In this document: one piece after another, positions 1 through 8,635 of the stretch
How positions within the stretch are numbered: position 1 is the first letter of the stretch
How the letters are laid out: each line of letters opens with the position of its first letter
NCBI GenBank assembly: GCA_965223165.1
Contig: CBDCVQ010000009.1
Location: 434,001 to 498,000 of the forward strand
DNA: 64,000 nucleotides
Source: JABDMH01 sp965223165
GTDB taxonomy: Bacteria > Bacteroidota > Bacteroidia > Chitinophagales > Saprospiraceae
Reading direction: 5' to 3'
Notes under the pieces: model-generated
Told to the model about the DNA's origin: nothing
Seen by the model: only the letters and a program-made list of their open reading frames with translations
Database searches by the model: none
Made by a program: the position numbers and the translations under genes

Positions 1-756
1 ATCCTGGGGCGACATATATGATCCGTAAAACAACGACGCCTTGGTGACCGGATTGTCCGTGGCATAAGCCGTACGGACGTTGATAATACCGTTGAGCGCC
101 GATGAACCATAAAGGGCGGAAGATGCTCCTTTCACGATTTCCATCTGGGCAATGTTTTCGACCGGAAAGTCGTCCCACGAGGGAAATCCGGCATCGACCT
201 GCAGGGCCGGAATGTCATCGACCAGCAACAGCACCCGGCTTCCTGCCCCGTAGGAAAATCCGCTGCCCCCACGTATGTTGGCTTGTCCATCAATGATACT
301 GACGCCGGCGACCTTGTCCAGCACATCATCGATGGAGGTAGTGTTGACCTGTTCAACCAGACTGGGCTTGAGCACCTCGAGGGAGACAGTCGTCTCTCCC
401 AGGGGTTTTTCAAATTTACCCGTCGTGATGGTAATTTCTCTTAGCAGGCTGGTTTCGACCGTCATGGTCAGGATTCCCACATCCAGACTGTCTTTCTGCG
501 GCACGTCCAATGATCGTTCGAGAGGGACGTAGCCGATAAAACGTACGAGCAGTTGATAGCTACCTGGGGCCAGCGCAAGCGCAAACCGCCCGTCCCGATC
601 GGTCAGGACACCCCTCTCACCGGCCTGTACGGTGGCAGAAATGAGTGGCTCACCCGTCTGCGTGTCCTGCACGTGCCCAAACAACATCACCTCCTGTGCA
701 GGCAGACTGAGATGTGCCCAAAAAAGGCAAAGACTGGCAGCAAGGCATTTTAACAT
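1..756 (-). CDS. TonB-dependent receptor, N-terminal part (cut by window start)
   Basis: I translated the minus strand from the ATG at 756-754; it stays open for 252 codons to base 1, so the gene continues outside the window. A signal peptide (MLKCLAASLCLFWAHLSLPA) is followed by a carboxypeptidase-regulatory-like beta-sandwich (about residues 22-105, with GHVQDTQTGEPL and a GVLTDRDGRF turn) and then a TonB plug domain (about 120-250, with VLDKVAGVSI, ANIRGG, MEIVKGASSALYGSSALNGIINV). This is the usual order for Bacteroidota outer-membrane receptors that import large or chelated substrates with TonB-ExbBD energy. A purine-rich GGAGGAG lies just before the start. The substrate cannot be told from this part, and the barrel is outside the window. 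Confidence 0.93.
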   Translation of the reverse strand, partial: MLKCLAASLCLFWAHLSLPAQEVMLFGHVQDTQTGEPLISATVQAGERGVLTDRDGRFALALAPGSYQLLVRFIGYVPLERSLDVPQKDSLDVGILTMTVETSLLREITITTGKFEKPLGETTVSLEVLKPSLVEQVNTTSIDDVLDKVAGVSIIDGQANIRGGSGFSYGAGSRVLLLVDDIPALQVDAGFPSWDDFPVENIAQMEIVKGASSALYGSSALNGIINVRTAYATDNPVTKASLFYGSYMSPQD

Positions 757-833
757 CTCCTCCCTATCGCTTTCGGTTATTTTTTTCTGATCTTGACATA
801 AAATGACCAATCCAAGAGGCTAAAACTGGAATT

Positions 834-1643
834 ATGAGCAAATTGTTATACACATGCATCCTGACCATCGGACTATTGGGGAGTAGTATCGCCCAAGATA
901 CGTTAAGAACCTGTCTTCCCGATTCGGCATTCCTTCTTTCCACAGAGCTGGTCGTACCCACCCCCTTTGTGTCGGACTCGATGGGAGAGGGCATTCCGGT
1001 CGAAGCCTGTATCAATGTGCCCTATGATGTGGTGTTCTTCCTCAGGGCTCCCAGTCAGATCACGGTTGGATTGTTTAATCTGGACGTACGTTCCATTCGC
1101 ATAGATTCAGTAACCAACCTGCCTGAGGGTATCAATTATGAGTGCTCAGTTCCCGACTGCAACATCCAGGCTGATTCCATAGCCTGCGTCTTCCTCTCAG
1201 GCACTCCAACCGAGGGCTCGGATACCGGTAACTACGAGCTGAAGATCGGACTCACCGTCAACAGTTCGTTTGGTCCCCTCCAGTTGCTATACCCAGACCC
1301 GGCCCTGGCACCGGGCACCTATATATTAAGACTGAATGAAGAGGGGAGCAGCAATTGCAACGTCTCCCCTGTCTTTGATGTGGATGGTCGGGCAGTCACC
1401 TTTGCGACCTATCCCAACCCCGTCCTCGATCAATTGCAGATCGAGTGGGAGAGTGATCAGGCTAGCCAAGGACAACTACATGTCTATGACGCCACCGGAC
1501 GTCTTCACCTGACGAAGGACATCTCCATTGGCACCGGCCCGCAGTATTATCAATTGGATCTCGCGACGCTACGTTCGGGACTGTACATGGTGCAACTCAG
1601 GACCAGTACCAACCGGATGTGGTCCAAGATCATCAAACGATAG
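834..1643 (+). CDS. Secreted protein with T9SS C-terminal sorting domain
   Basis: 269-residue protein with an N-terminal signal peptide ending near SSIAQ. The middle (about 20-185) is a beta-rich, cysteine-containing region that I do not recognise. The last ~80 residues form a type A T9SS sorting domain: TYPNPVLDQLQIEW, a VYDATGR core, LRSGLYMVQL and a basic KIIKR end. Proteins with this tail are exported by the Sec system to the periplasm and then through the type IX system to the surface or medium, where the tail is removed. It diverges from the TonB-dependent receptor at 756; the 77-bp gap presumably holds both promoters. Function of the mature part unknown. Confidence 0.9.
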   Translation: MSKLLYTCILTIGLLGSSIAQDTLRTCLPDSAFLLSTELVVPTPFVSDSMGEGIPVEACINVPYDVVFFLRAPSQITVGLFNLDVRSIRIDSVTNLPEGINYECSVPDCNIQADSIACVFLSGTPTEGSDTGNYELKIGLTVNSSFGPLQLLYPDPALAPGTYILRLNEEGSSNCNVSPVFDVDGRAVTFATYPNPVLDQLQIEWESDQASQGQLHVYDATGRLHLTKDISIGTGPQYYQLDLATLRSGLYMVQLRTSTNRMWSKIIKR

Positions 1644-1708
1644 TAGGCACGTTTGCTCTGGCAGTTTTCCTGACCTAGGCGCCCAGCCCGGCAAACTTGT
1701 GCTAATGG

Positions 1709-2176
1709 CTATTCCTCCACGGGATGGATCATGTCCAGGGACATGAGCACCTTTTCGTGACTGCTTACACTGCCCCAGGAGAGAAATCCACCGGAAGCCC
1801 TGGCTACATGCTTGGCAAAACTCACCAGGCTACTGTACAGCGCAGCCGCCGCCTCACGATCCTCGATCTTGGGAAAAATGTCATTGAGCTCCGCCAGTTT
1901 CTCGGCAATGGCCTGGTTCCGAGCCTCTGTCTCGCCCTTGTATTGCTCAATGTATTGGTCCAAACGCGTCTGAAAGTCCTGTCCGACCTCCAGATAAAAC
2001 TCCTTGAGGCCGACGGGTAAGGTATAGCTTCGGATGTTGGTCACTTTTTCTGCCCACTCCTTCTCCTTGGTATCAATTTTGCCATCTGCCCCAGCGATCA
2101 GCACGGTGATCAGGGAGATGGCACTCTTCAGCTGATCATATTCTTCGGAAGTTATTCCTTCAAATTGGTGCGTCAT
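1709..2176 (-). CDS. Small cytosolic helical protein, weakly TerB-like
   Basis: 155-residue soluble protein. I place the start at ATG 2176-2174 (MTHQFEGITSEEYDQLKS), preceded by AAAGAAGA; the open frame extends further upstream but that part is compositionally unlike a protein. No signal peptide or membrane segment. The segment ITVLIAGADGKIDTKEKEWA recalls the acidic-loop helix pairs of TerB-type (tellurite-resistance-associated) domains, but the likeness is weak. It is convergent with the T9SS cargo gene and divergent from the SH3 lipoprotein, so it is probably transcribed alone. Function not assigned. Confidence 0.8.
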   Translation of the reverse strand: MTHQFEGITSEEYDQLKSAISLITVLIAGADGKIDTKEKEWAEKVTNIRSYTLPVGLKEFYLEVGQDFQTRLDQYIEQYKGETEARNQAIAEKLAELNDIFPKIEDREAAAALYSSLVSFAKHVARASGGFLSWGSVSSHEKVLMSLDMIHPVEE

Positions 2177-2507
2177 TGTCTTCTTTGATTTGCAGGCAAA
2201 AATATCAAAAGTCAGATCGTGCGCAAGGCGAAGGACGGCTTTGTGATCAGCCTGCCCACAAAACCTGCCACGGGGTACTACATCGGCTTGCAAATCGGTG
2301 TTGAACGACGGTGTATAACCACGTACGGTGACCGCGACCGCTACGGCTGCTAACTGCCTTGTGCCGACCCGTCCCCATCCATGGGCGGATGGCAGCGGCA
2401 CACAGATTCCGAATCAGATCATATCAATCGTCCGATATCAATTTTACAGTAGATTTTGCCGATTGAGAGCATGTCTGATTGATGTTGATTCTAGTACCTT
2501 TGTGGCC

Positions 2508-3383
2508 GTGAGTACCTATCGTGATGCCCTATGGGCACTTATGTTGGTTTGCTCGCTCTGCTTTGGCTGCGACCGGGAGCGAGCCCCCTCTCCCCAAGAA
2601 GTAGCTTTGGAGGGAGGGCCGGATACATCTTTGTACAAAGTACAGGTGGATCGCCTGCGCATGCGCTCGGAGCCCAGCCTATCAGCCGAGACGATCACGC
2701 TCTTGCCAGAGGGTGTTATTGTGAAGTATTGGGGCGATCACTCTCGAGAAAAAATTGACATCACCCTGCGGGGCCAGCAAGTATCAGACTATTGGAAATA
2801 TACCAGCTACGGGGCATACACGGGTTGGGTCTTTGGTGGCGCGTTGGAGAAGATCGAGTCCGAGCAATCCTCCGCGCTGATTTTACCTGGTAAAAGCGTG
2901 GGCCCCGTTTTGGCCACCGACAACGAGCAGTCTATCGTAAATCGACTGGGCCCCAAACAGGTCGAACGCTGCGAAGTGGCCATCGGAGAGGGAGAAATGC
3001 TGCAGGCCACCTGTCTGTATGCTGGTACCGAAAGGGAGCTGATACTCCTCTGGCTCGAAGAAGACTTCGAGCATTTGGCCGAGGTGCGCATCTCCAAGAA
3101 AAACTCCCCCTGGCAGACGCAGCATGGGCTCAAAATTGGCAGCACACTCAAGGAAGTCGAGTCAGCCAATGAGAAGCCCTTCATGATGACCGGCTTTGAG
3201 TGGGACTATGCCGGCAGCACCTTGAATTGGCAAGATGGCCAAATCTCGGATGATCTTGCCCTGGTCTTCGAACCACCCGATCGAGTGCACAAATCACTCC
3301 TAGGTGACAAGGGCATATCCAGTGAGGACGCTCGACTCCGCCGGGTCAATCCCAAGGTGCGCATGATCCGGGTCCTGTTTTAA
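2508..3383 (+). CDS. SH3-like domain lipoprotein
   Basis: 291 residues if started at GTG 2508, which puts a lipobox cysteine at residue 21 (signal ending LCFGC). Upstream in-frame codons exist but encode nothing signal-like; ATG 2541 would leave too short a signal. After the cysteine, residues about 40-115 look like a bacterial SH3 domain: VDRLRMRSEPSL, then a YWKYTSYGAYTGWVFGGAL end typical of SH3b repeats that bind peptidoglycan or peptide ligands. The remaining ~170 residues are unrecognised and include ILPGKSVGPVL and GLKIGSTLKEVES, as in lipoproteins where the domain follows a variable stalk. A TACCTTTG box at 2495-2502 fits the Bacteroidota -7 element, which would place transcription start next to the GTG. 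Confidence 0.8.
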   Translation: MSTYRDALWALMLVCSLCFGCDRERAPSPQEVALEGGPDTSLYKVQVDRLRMRSEPSLSAETITLLPEGVIVKYWGDHSREKIDITLRGQQVSDYWKYTSYGAYTGWVFGGALEKIESEQSSALILPGKSVGPVLATDNEQSIVNRLGPKQVERCEVAIGEGEMLQATCLYAGTERELILLWLEEDFEHLAEVRISKKNSPWQTQHGLKIGSTLKEVESANEKPFMMTGFEWDYAGSTLNWQDGQISDDLALVFEPPDRVHKSLLGDKGISSEDARLRRVNPKVRMIRVLF

Positions 3384-3579
3384 TCATCGTGCCGCTCCCA
3401 GCACCACTCTTTTGACCTCTTTGCCAGGGCCATAGCTGGCTGATCGGATCTCCCCGACATCACTTCATTCACAGAGGGTCTTGCCTTTCTTTCCCTTCCC
3501 TCATCGGTTATCCATTTCTTATGGCTCGCTGCCGTGCATCAGCCATCTCCTTTTACAACCAAATCATTTGGCACCAATC

Positions 3580-3632
3580 AACTAAAATTTAGTTAATAAA
3601 CTAAAATAAAGTTGACAAACTAAAGTTTAGGT
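3580..3632 (+). promoter_or_regulatory. Three BlaI-type operator-like palindromes, 19 bp apart
   Basis: Three related imperfect palindromes begin at 3580, 3599 and 3618, an exact 19-bp period: AACTAAAATTTAGTT (3580-3594), AACTAAAATAAAGTT (3599-3613) and AACTAAAGTTTAGGT (3618-3632). They sit directly upstream of the BlaI-family repressor gene and surround a TTGACA box at 3612-3617. BlaI/MecI dimers bind short palindromes and repress their own operon, so these are the likely autoregulatory sites. The number and spacing are seen in the sequence; binding is inferred. Confidence 0.72.
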
Positions 3633-3640
3633 GATACATT
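3612..3640 (+). promoter_or_regulatory. Candidate promoter of the blaI-M56 operon
   Basis: TTGACA at 3612-3617 and TACATT at 3635-3640 are 17 bp apart; TACATTG also resembles the Bacteroidota TAnnTTTG -7 element. The -35 box lies between operators 2 and 3 and the third operator fills the spacer, so a bound repressor would block polymerase. Initiation would be near 3647, next to the ATG at 3648, giving a very short or absent leader. Inferred from sequence only. Confidence 0.45.
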
Positions 3641-3647
3641 GCCTCCT

Positions 3648-4004
3648 ATGAAGCGCATACTAACTCCCCGAGAAGAAGAGGTCATGCAAGTGCTATGGCG
3701 TCTCAAACGTGCATTTGTCAAAGAGATCCTCGATCAATTGCCTCCCCCCACCCCGCCCTATAATACGATCTCATCTATCGTACGCAAGCTGGAGAAAGAG
3801 GGGATGCTAGGACACAAGGCTTTTGGCAAGACCTATCAATACTTTCCGATCCTCAAAAAAAGCACCTATCGAAGTCGAGTCTTGAAGAAGTTATTGAATG
3901 AATATTTCCAAAACTCACCCCAAAGCCTCTTGTCTCATTTTGTCAAGGACGAAAAAGTCGACGTCGATGAGCTAAGAGACTTTCTGGACAATCTCGAATC
4001 ATAA
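3648..4004 (+). CDS. BlaI/MecI-family transcriptional repressor
   Basis: 118-residue winged-helix repressor. The N-terminal half has the family pattern: LTPREEEVMQVLW, then VKEILDQLP, the recognition region PYNTISSIVRKLEKEGML and the wing HKAFGKTYQYFPIL. The C-terminal half (KSTYRSRVLKKLLNEYF, then a SLLSHFVKDEKVD segment) is the dimerisation helix region where the cognate metallopeptidase cleaves in beta-lactam systems. I chose ATG 3648; TTG 3639 is an alternative. The stop overlaps the start of the M56 gene (TAATG, one base), so the two are translationally coupled. Bacteroidota use such pairs for envelope or stress signals beyond beta-lactams; no beta-lactamase lies nearby. Confidence 0.93.
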   Translation: MKRILTPREEEVMQVLWRLKRAFVKEILDQLPPPTPPYNTISSIVRKLEKEGMLGHKAFGKTYQYFPILKKSTYRSRVLKKLLNEYFQNSPQSLLSHFVKDEKVDVDELRDFLDNLES

Positions 4005-6218
4005 TGATCACTTTCTGGGCCATCTACCTGATCAAGGTCACCCTCTGTCTCTGGCTATTTTCAGGCCTCTATTGGCTGGCCTTTCGGCGCCGGCAGTTCT
4101 TCCAGATCAACCGCTTTTACCTGCTGTACACGACCATCCTTTCGTTTTTCATTCCCCTGGTACAGTGGACAACCAGCACTCCATGGGTCGAAGATCTGAC
4201 CGCTGCACCCATCATCGCAGATGTGATCACCCCCATCAGAGACGGCTCGACCATGGCCTTCAGTTACGTGTACGAGCCACTGCAGCGCACCACCTATGGT
4301 TTCTCCATTACTTGGGGACAGCTTTTGCTGGCGATCTACCTCTTGGGTGTGACCCTCTGTCTGGGGCGGATGGTCATGAAGCTACTACGGCTGCGTCGGA
4401 TCATCCGATCAAGCGCCCTCTCCACCGTCCTTGACCGACAGGTGTTGCTGCATCCGGAGATGCCCACCTCATCCTTCTTTTCCTTTCTCTTTTGGAGAGA
4501 GAGCACAGATACACCCAAAACCGCCTGGATCTTGGCCCATGAGCAGGTACACGCTCGCCAATGGCACAGCCTTGACCTACTCATCTTTGAGTTTTGCCAT
4601 GCCTTGCAGTGGTACAATCCTGTGTTTCCAGCCCTGCGCAGACAAATAAGCCTGGTGCACGAGTACATCGCCGATCGGCATGTCGTCAGTCACCTGGCCC
4701 GGGCCCGTTCATATGTTCAGTTGCTTGCTGAGACGGCTGCACCACGGCCCTTTCTACCCCCGGTGCATACCTTCGGATCCCAGCTGCACAAGCGGATTCG
4801 CATGATCACCCAAGAAGCCGGACGGACTGGGAGCCCTCCTGCCCTACGCACTGTTGGCTCCCTTGGTCATGGGTCTGGTCCTTGTTTTCTCCTCCCCCAC
4901 CTGGTCGTCCCTGCCTGGCATTAAGCAGATCGGTGACACCGTCCGATCCTTGGAAGGCAAGACACTGACCATCAGCCTGCGGGATAAGCATACCGATGTT
5001 GCCATACCCACCAATGACCGCGTGATGCACCTTCGCTGGGGAGACATGCAAGTGCCACTCTCCACCAAGGCAGGTCCCGACTACGCGTATGAGTACCAGG
5101 GCGAAGATCATCACAAATTTATCGTGAAGAGCAAAGCGGAGGTGCTGACCTTCGTTCGAGGCTCCTTGTCATGGATAAAAGACGGGATGCACTCCCATTC
5201 GCCTGAGCAAGACTGGGTGAGAATCAGTCTGAGGCATGTTGATAAGAGCGGAGAGGATGCTTACTGGTCCGACCTCTATCGCGGCCTGCCGGCTAAGCCG
5301 GATGGAGAGCTGGTCGATATGCTAGACCATGCTCACCATGGCTCGAGCATCAACCTCGAGGGACAATGGGAGACGGAGAACATATCGATCGTGATCTACA
5401 TAGTCGACGAAACCACCATGCCCACTTTTCTGAAGTTTCAGCAGCGCCAATTTGAGATTCTACCCGTTGACCAAGAGATACAGATTGTAAACGTCGTGAG
5501 ACCAAGCGAGATGGTGGCCCTACTCAACCAAGATGTTTTTGAGGTCCAGCTGAGTCCCAACCGACGACTATCAACGAGCGGCATCCGCTTCTATCAGCAC
5601 TTTGACCAACCTCCCGCTGCCCGTGGGGCGACGGCGATAGCTGAGCAGATCGAGTCCTACGGCGAAATCGCAGCACCGATTTTCGCCTTTCTGCAGAATG
5701 ATGAGACCTACTACAAAGTCATCTTTGATGATGAACCCAATCCCAGCCTTACAAGGGACTCCTGGGGAGAGGTGTTCAATGATCCACACAAAGTTGTCGG
5801 TGCCCGATGGTCTGTCACTCAATCGGAGCGATTCAACTGGGGCCCCCTCAGCATCCGGGATCATCGATCGAGGGACAGTAACACCTCCGAAGGGCTGCAG
5901 GTGTTCTATCACAAGGAGCCGCTCGATCTCCATAGTGCGCATATCCCTGATCTTCGAAAGATGCTTCGGGACATTCCGGAGTGGCGAGTCGACGGCGAGA
6001 TCGTGAAACGGATAGGCATCATCTTGGAGTACACAGACCGCGCAGGCATACCATTCTCCTGCAGCCTCAAGTATGATCAAGGTCGCCCCATCCACGATAG
6101 TGCCTGTCTCAAGCGCATGCTTGCCTCCCTGGAAAAAGGAGACTTTCTCACGATACGGTCGATCTACTCGGGCGCGGATCACATCCTGCCTCCGGTACGA
6201 CAAATCAAGATTAACTAA
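4004..6218 (+). pseudogene. BlaR1-like M56 metallopeptidase, frameshifted copy
   Basis: Two overlapping frames together encode one M56 sensor-protease. Frame one (ATG 4004) carries membrane helices and the zinc site HEQVH at residues 179-183, then loses homology after RIRMITQEAGR near 4825. The matching sequence LGALLPYALLAPLVMGL resumes one base later, from 4827, and runs open to 6218. Without the shift the product would be about 738 residues, nearly the length of the intact paralogue at 6313-8526, and the second half has no other disruption. The defect is thus either very recent, a sequencing error, or a tolerated shift. If unrepaired, frame one ends at 4924 and makes a 306-residue protein with the protease but without the last membrane helix and sensor region. 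Overlaps the blaI stop by one base. Confidence 0.88.
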
Positions 6219-6312
6219 ACAAAAGGAGCCACAGCTAGCCACCATGGGCCGAACGCGATAAATACGGGTATACACTCCCACACAAATCTCTAACCGCTGC
6301 AATCTAAAAGCA

Positions 6313-8526
6313 ATGACAGCCTTTCTTTTGATCTACCTCCTCAAAGTGACTTTTTGTACCTCCCTCTTCTTCAGTCTCTATTGGCTGGTATTCCGGCGCA
6401 GAAAGTTCTTTCAACTACATCGATTCTATCTGCTGTACAGCACCATCCTTGCCTTTTTCATCCCCTTTCTGCAATGGTCCGATGAAAGCAAAGTGGTGGA
6501 GCGCCTCACAACCACGCCGATTCTTGGGGATGTAGTGACCCCCATCAAGGTAGGGACGAGCCATGCCTTTTATTATGTCGCCACCCCACTGCAGGCTAGC
6601 CAGGATGGGCTTTCCTTATCCTGGGGCCAGGTTCTTCTGGTCATCTACGTCCTAGGGGTGACCTTCTTCCTGGTCCGCCTAGCGAGTCGAATGATCAAGA
6701 TCCGCCGGATCATCCGGGGCAGTGCCCAGGTGGAGATTGACGATCAGCTCTTGCTGATGCATCCGGATATGCCTACGTCCTCGTTCTTTTCCAACCTCTT
6801 TTGGCGAGGCGAGGGCGAGAGGGTGGCAAACCGGTGGATCATCGCCCATGAATTGGTGCATGCCAGGCAATGGCATACCTTGGATCTGCTAGTGCTGGAA
6901 GTCAGCCGTGCCCTACAATGGTTCAATCCCCTGCTCACCATCATGAGCCGAGAGCTAAGTCTTATCCATGAATACATTGCTGATCGGCATGTCGTCGGTC
7001 ACCACGCCAATCGCCAAGCCTACATCCAACTGCTCGCAGAGACGTCCACTGCCCCTACTGCTCCTGCAGCCGTGCACACCTTCGGCTCCCAACTGCCTCA
7101 ACGTATTCGCATGCTCGCCCAGCGGACGGACGGCCTTGGTGCACTGGTGCCGTATACCCTACTGGTCCCATTGGTCCTGGGCCTGGGTATCCTGGTCTCT
7201 TCTTCCGGCTGGTCAGCCCTACCCGGCATGCAACAAATCGGAGACACCGTACAATCTCTGGACGACAAAACCCTGATCATAAGCCTGCGTGACCGGGACG
7301 AGCTTGGCAATGGCGGGGTCGACGATGACCAATACTATCTACAGTGGGGGGACTATCGAGTGGCCCTCGAAGCCAACCAGCAGGACCACTTCATTGCCGG
7401 CCCGCATGAACACCGCAAAACACTTTTTCTCGACAAAGAGCAGGTCAAGATCCTCGCTCGGGATCCTTTCGAATGGGGCAAGGGAAGAACCCCAATCGAC
7501 CTTTCGGCCGACGATTGGTCATCGCTGTCCTGGATGAAATCAGTGCAGGGGAACTTGGGAAAGAGGCCGGTCCAACGATTCCGCTCCATGCCGGCCCAAC
7601 CAAATGAGGATTTTACGGCGTTTTTAGCCAACGCCAAGCATGGCAGCACAGTACATCTCATCGCTAGAATTGGAGGCCAGACCTTGCACGTTGAAATATG
7701 GCTCATAGACGAAGCATCGATAACCAGTTATATCCTCTGGCGAAATCAGAAGTTTGAACTATCCACCAAGTGGTCCATGAACCTTCTTTCCAAACGCATT
7801 CAGCTGATTCGACCTACGGATATGGCGGCCATGCTCCGCAGCGGCCTGACGGAAGTACACATCCCAAACAGACCCCCGCTCAATGCCACGCAGATCAAGT
7901 ACTTTCAGATGGACGGGGCCTCCAAACCTGTCAGCCGGGAGTATCTATTGCAGGAAATCAAGCGTCATGGAGCGATTCGATTTCCCATTGTAGCGATGGT
8001 CGACCATGGCACTCATCCCTATTTTGCCATCTTCGATGATGAGGAGCGGCCCCACGTAATATTTGATACCTGGAATGAGGTCTTCGCCGAGCGCTTCATG
8101 ACCTTGGATTTTGACTGGTCTGTGCGGGAAGAGCTCGAATTTGCGTGGGGACCATTACAGCTCAGGCCACCCAGATCTCCGGGATATCCATATCCGCATC
8201 AATACATCAGTACATTTGATGGTCAAGTACTTCACGACAATAGCGCGAAGACCGAAAGTGCCCTAGACATGCTAAGCAGTCGTCCACGCTGGGTCAAGGA
8301 TGGCAAAAGAATCAAGCCGATTCGCATCGTTTTGCAGTACATAGATCATGAAGATTTGCCCTTTACCTGTGATCTTCAATACGACAACCAGGGAAGACTT
8401 CAACACACAGCATGTATGGACCGTATCAGGCAAAGGCTCAAACCCGGTGACTTCCTGGTTGTCAAAAACGTGTCTTCCAATGACGAGTACTTTCTGCCCC
8501 CGATCGGGCAGATTAGAGTAAACTAG
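6313..8526 (+). CDS. BlaR1-like M56 family metallopeptidase, intact
   Basis: 737-residue integral membrane protein, paralogue of the preceding broken gene. Hydrophobic segments near residues 3-25, 35-55 and 95-120 precede the cytosolic zinc protease motif HELVH (179-183) with a following IHEYIADRHV, which supplies further family residues. A last membrane helix (about 279-300, LLVPLVLGLGILVSS) leads to a ~430-residue extracytoplasmic part with no transpeptidase-like sensor domain. Its very end (KPGDFLVV...FLPPIGQIRVN) faintly recalls GldM-like C-terminal domains. By analogy with BlaR1, the outer part senses a signal and the protease inactivates the BlaI-type repressor encoded upstream. 94 bp separate it from the frameshifted copy, so all three genes probably form one operon. 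The signal is unknown. Confidence 0.9.
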   Translation: MTAFLLIYLLKVTFCTSLFFSLYWLVFRRRKFFQLHRFYLLYSTILAFFIPFLQWSDESKVVERLTTTPILGDVVTPIKVGTSHAFYYVATPLQASQDGLSLSWGQVLLVIYVLGVTFFLVRLASRMIKIRRIIRGSAQVEIDDQLLLMHPDMPTSSFFSNLFWRGEGERVANRWIIAHELVHARQWHTLDLLVLEVSRALQWFNPLLTIMSRELSLIHEYIADRHVVGHHANRQAYIQLLAETSTAPTAPAAVHTFGSQLPQRIRMLAQRTDGLGALVPYTLLVPLVLGLGILVSSSGWSALPGMQQIGDTVQSLDDKTLIISLRDRDELGNGGVDDDQYYLQWGDYRVALEANQQDHFIAGPHEHRKTLFLDKEQVKILARDPFEWGKGRTPIDLSADDWSSLSWMKSVQGNLGKRPVQRFRSMPAQPNEDFTAFLANAKHGSTVHLIARIGGQTLHVEIWLIDEASITSYILWRNQKFELSTKWSMNLLSKRIQLIRPTDMAAMLRSGLTEVHIPNRPPLNATQIKYFQMDGASKPVSREYLLQEIKRHGAIRFPIVAMVDHGTHPYFAIFDDEERPHVIFDTWNEVFAERFMTLDFDWSVREELEFAWGPLQLRPPRSPGYPYPHQYISTFDGQVLHDNSAKTESALDMLSSRPRWVKDGKRIKPIRIVLQYIDHEDLPFTCDLQYDNQGRLQHTACMDRIRQRLKPGDFLVVKNVSSNDEYFLPPIGQIRVN

Positions 8527-8555
8527 GCCAACTCCATACGCTCGAAGAAAAGAAA

Positions 8556-8585
8556 AGGGTCAAACGCAAAAGTGTGTTCGACCCT
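8556..8585. terminator. Hairpin between convergent genes
   Basis: AGGGTC at 8556-8561 pairs with GACCCT at 8580-8585, with an inner AAC/GTT pairing. It lies between the M56 gene and the convergent gene ending at 8636. A-rich bases flank the left side, but there is no strong T-run, so it is a modest terminator candidate. Confidence 0.4.
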
Positions 8586-8635
8586 CAAATGAAAAATAGT
8601 TTCGGCTTAAAGATAAAGATTCCTGACAATTTGGA

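Noticed and set aside
1643..1706. Hairpin GCACGTTTGC / GCAAACTTGTGC between convergent genes
   Set aside because: The arms pair only with a two-base bulge and enclose about 40 bases, and no T-run follows; too weak to call a terminator.
2328..2507. Longer N-terminus of the SH3 lipoprotein
   Set aside because: The added sequence has no signal-like character and is covered by the opposite upstream region; the GTG at 2508 gives a proper lipobox.
3648..8526. Beta-lactam resistance operon
   Set aside because: BlaI and M56 homologues are present, but there is no beta-lactamase or PBP2a gene and no transpeptidase-like sensor domain.
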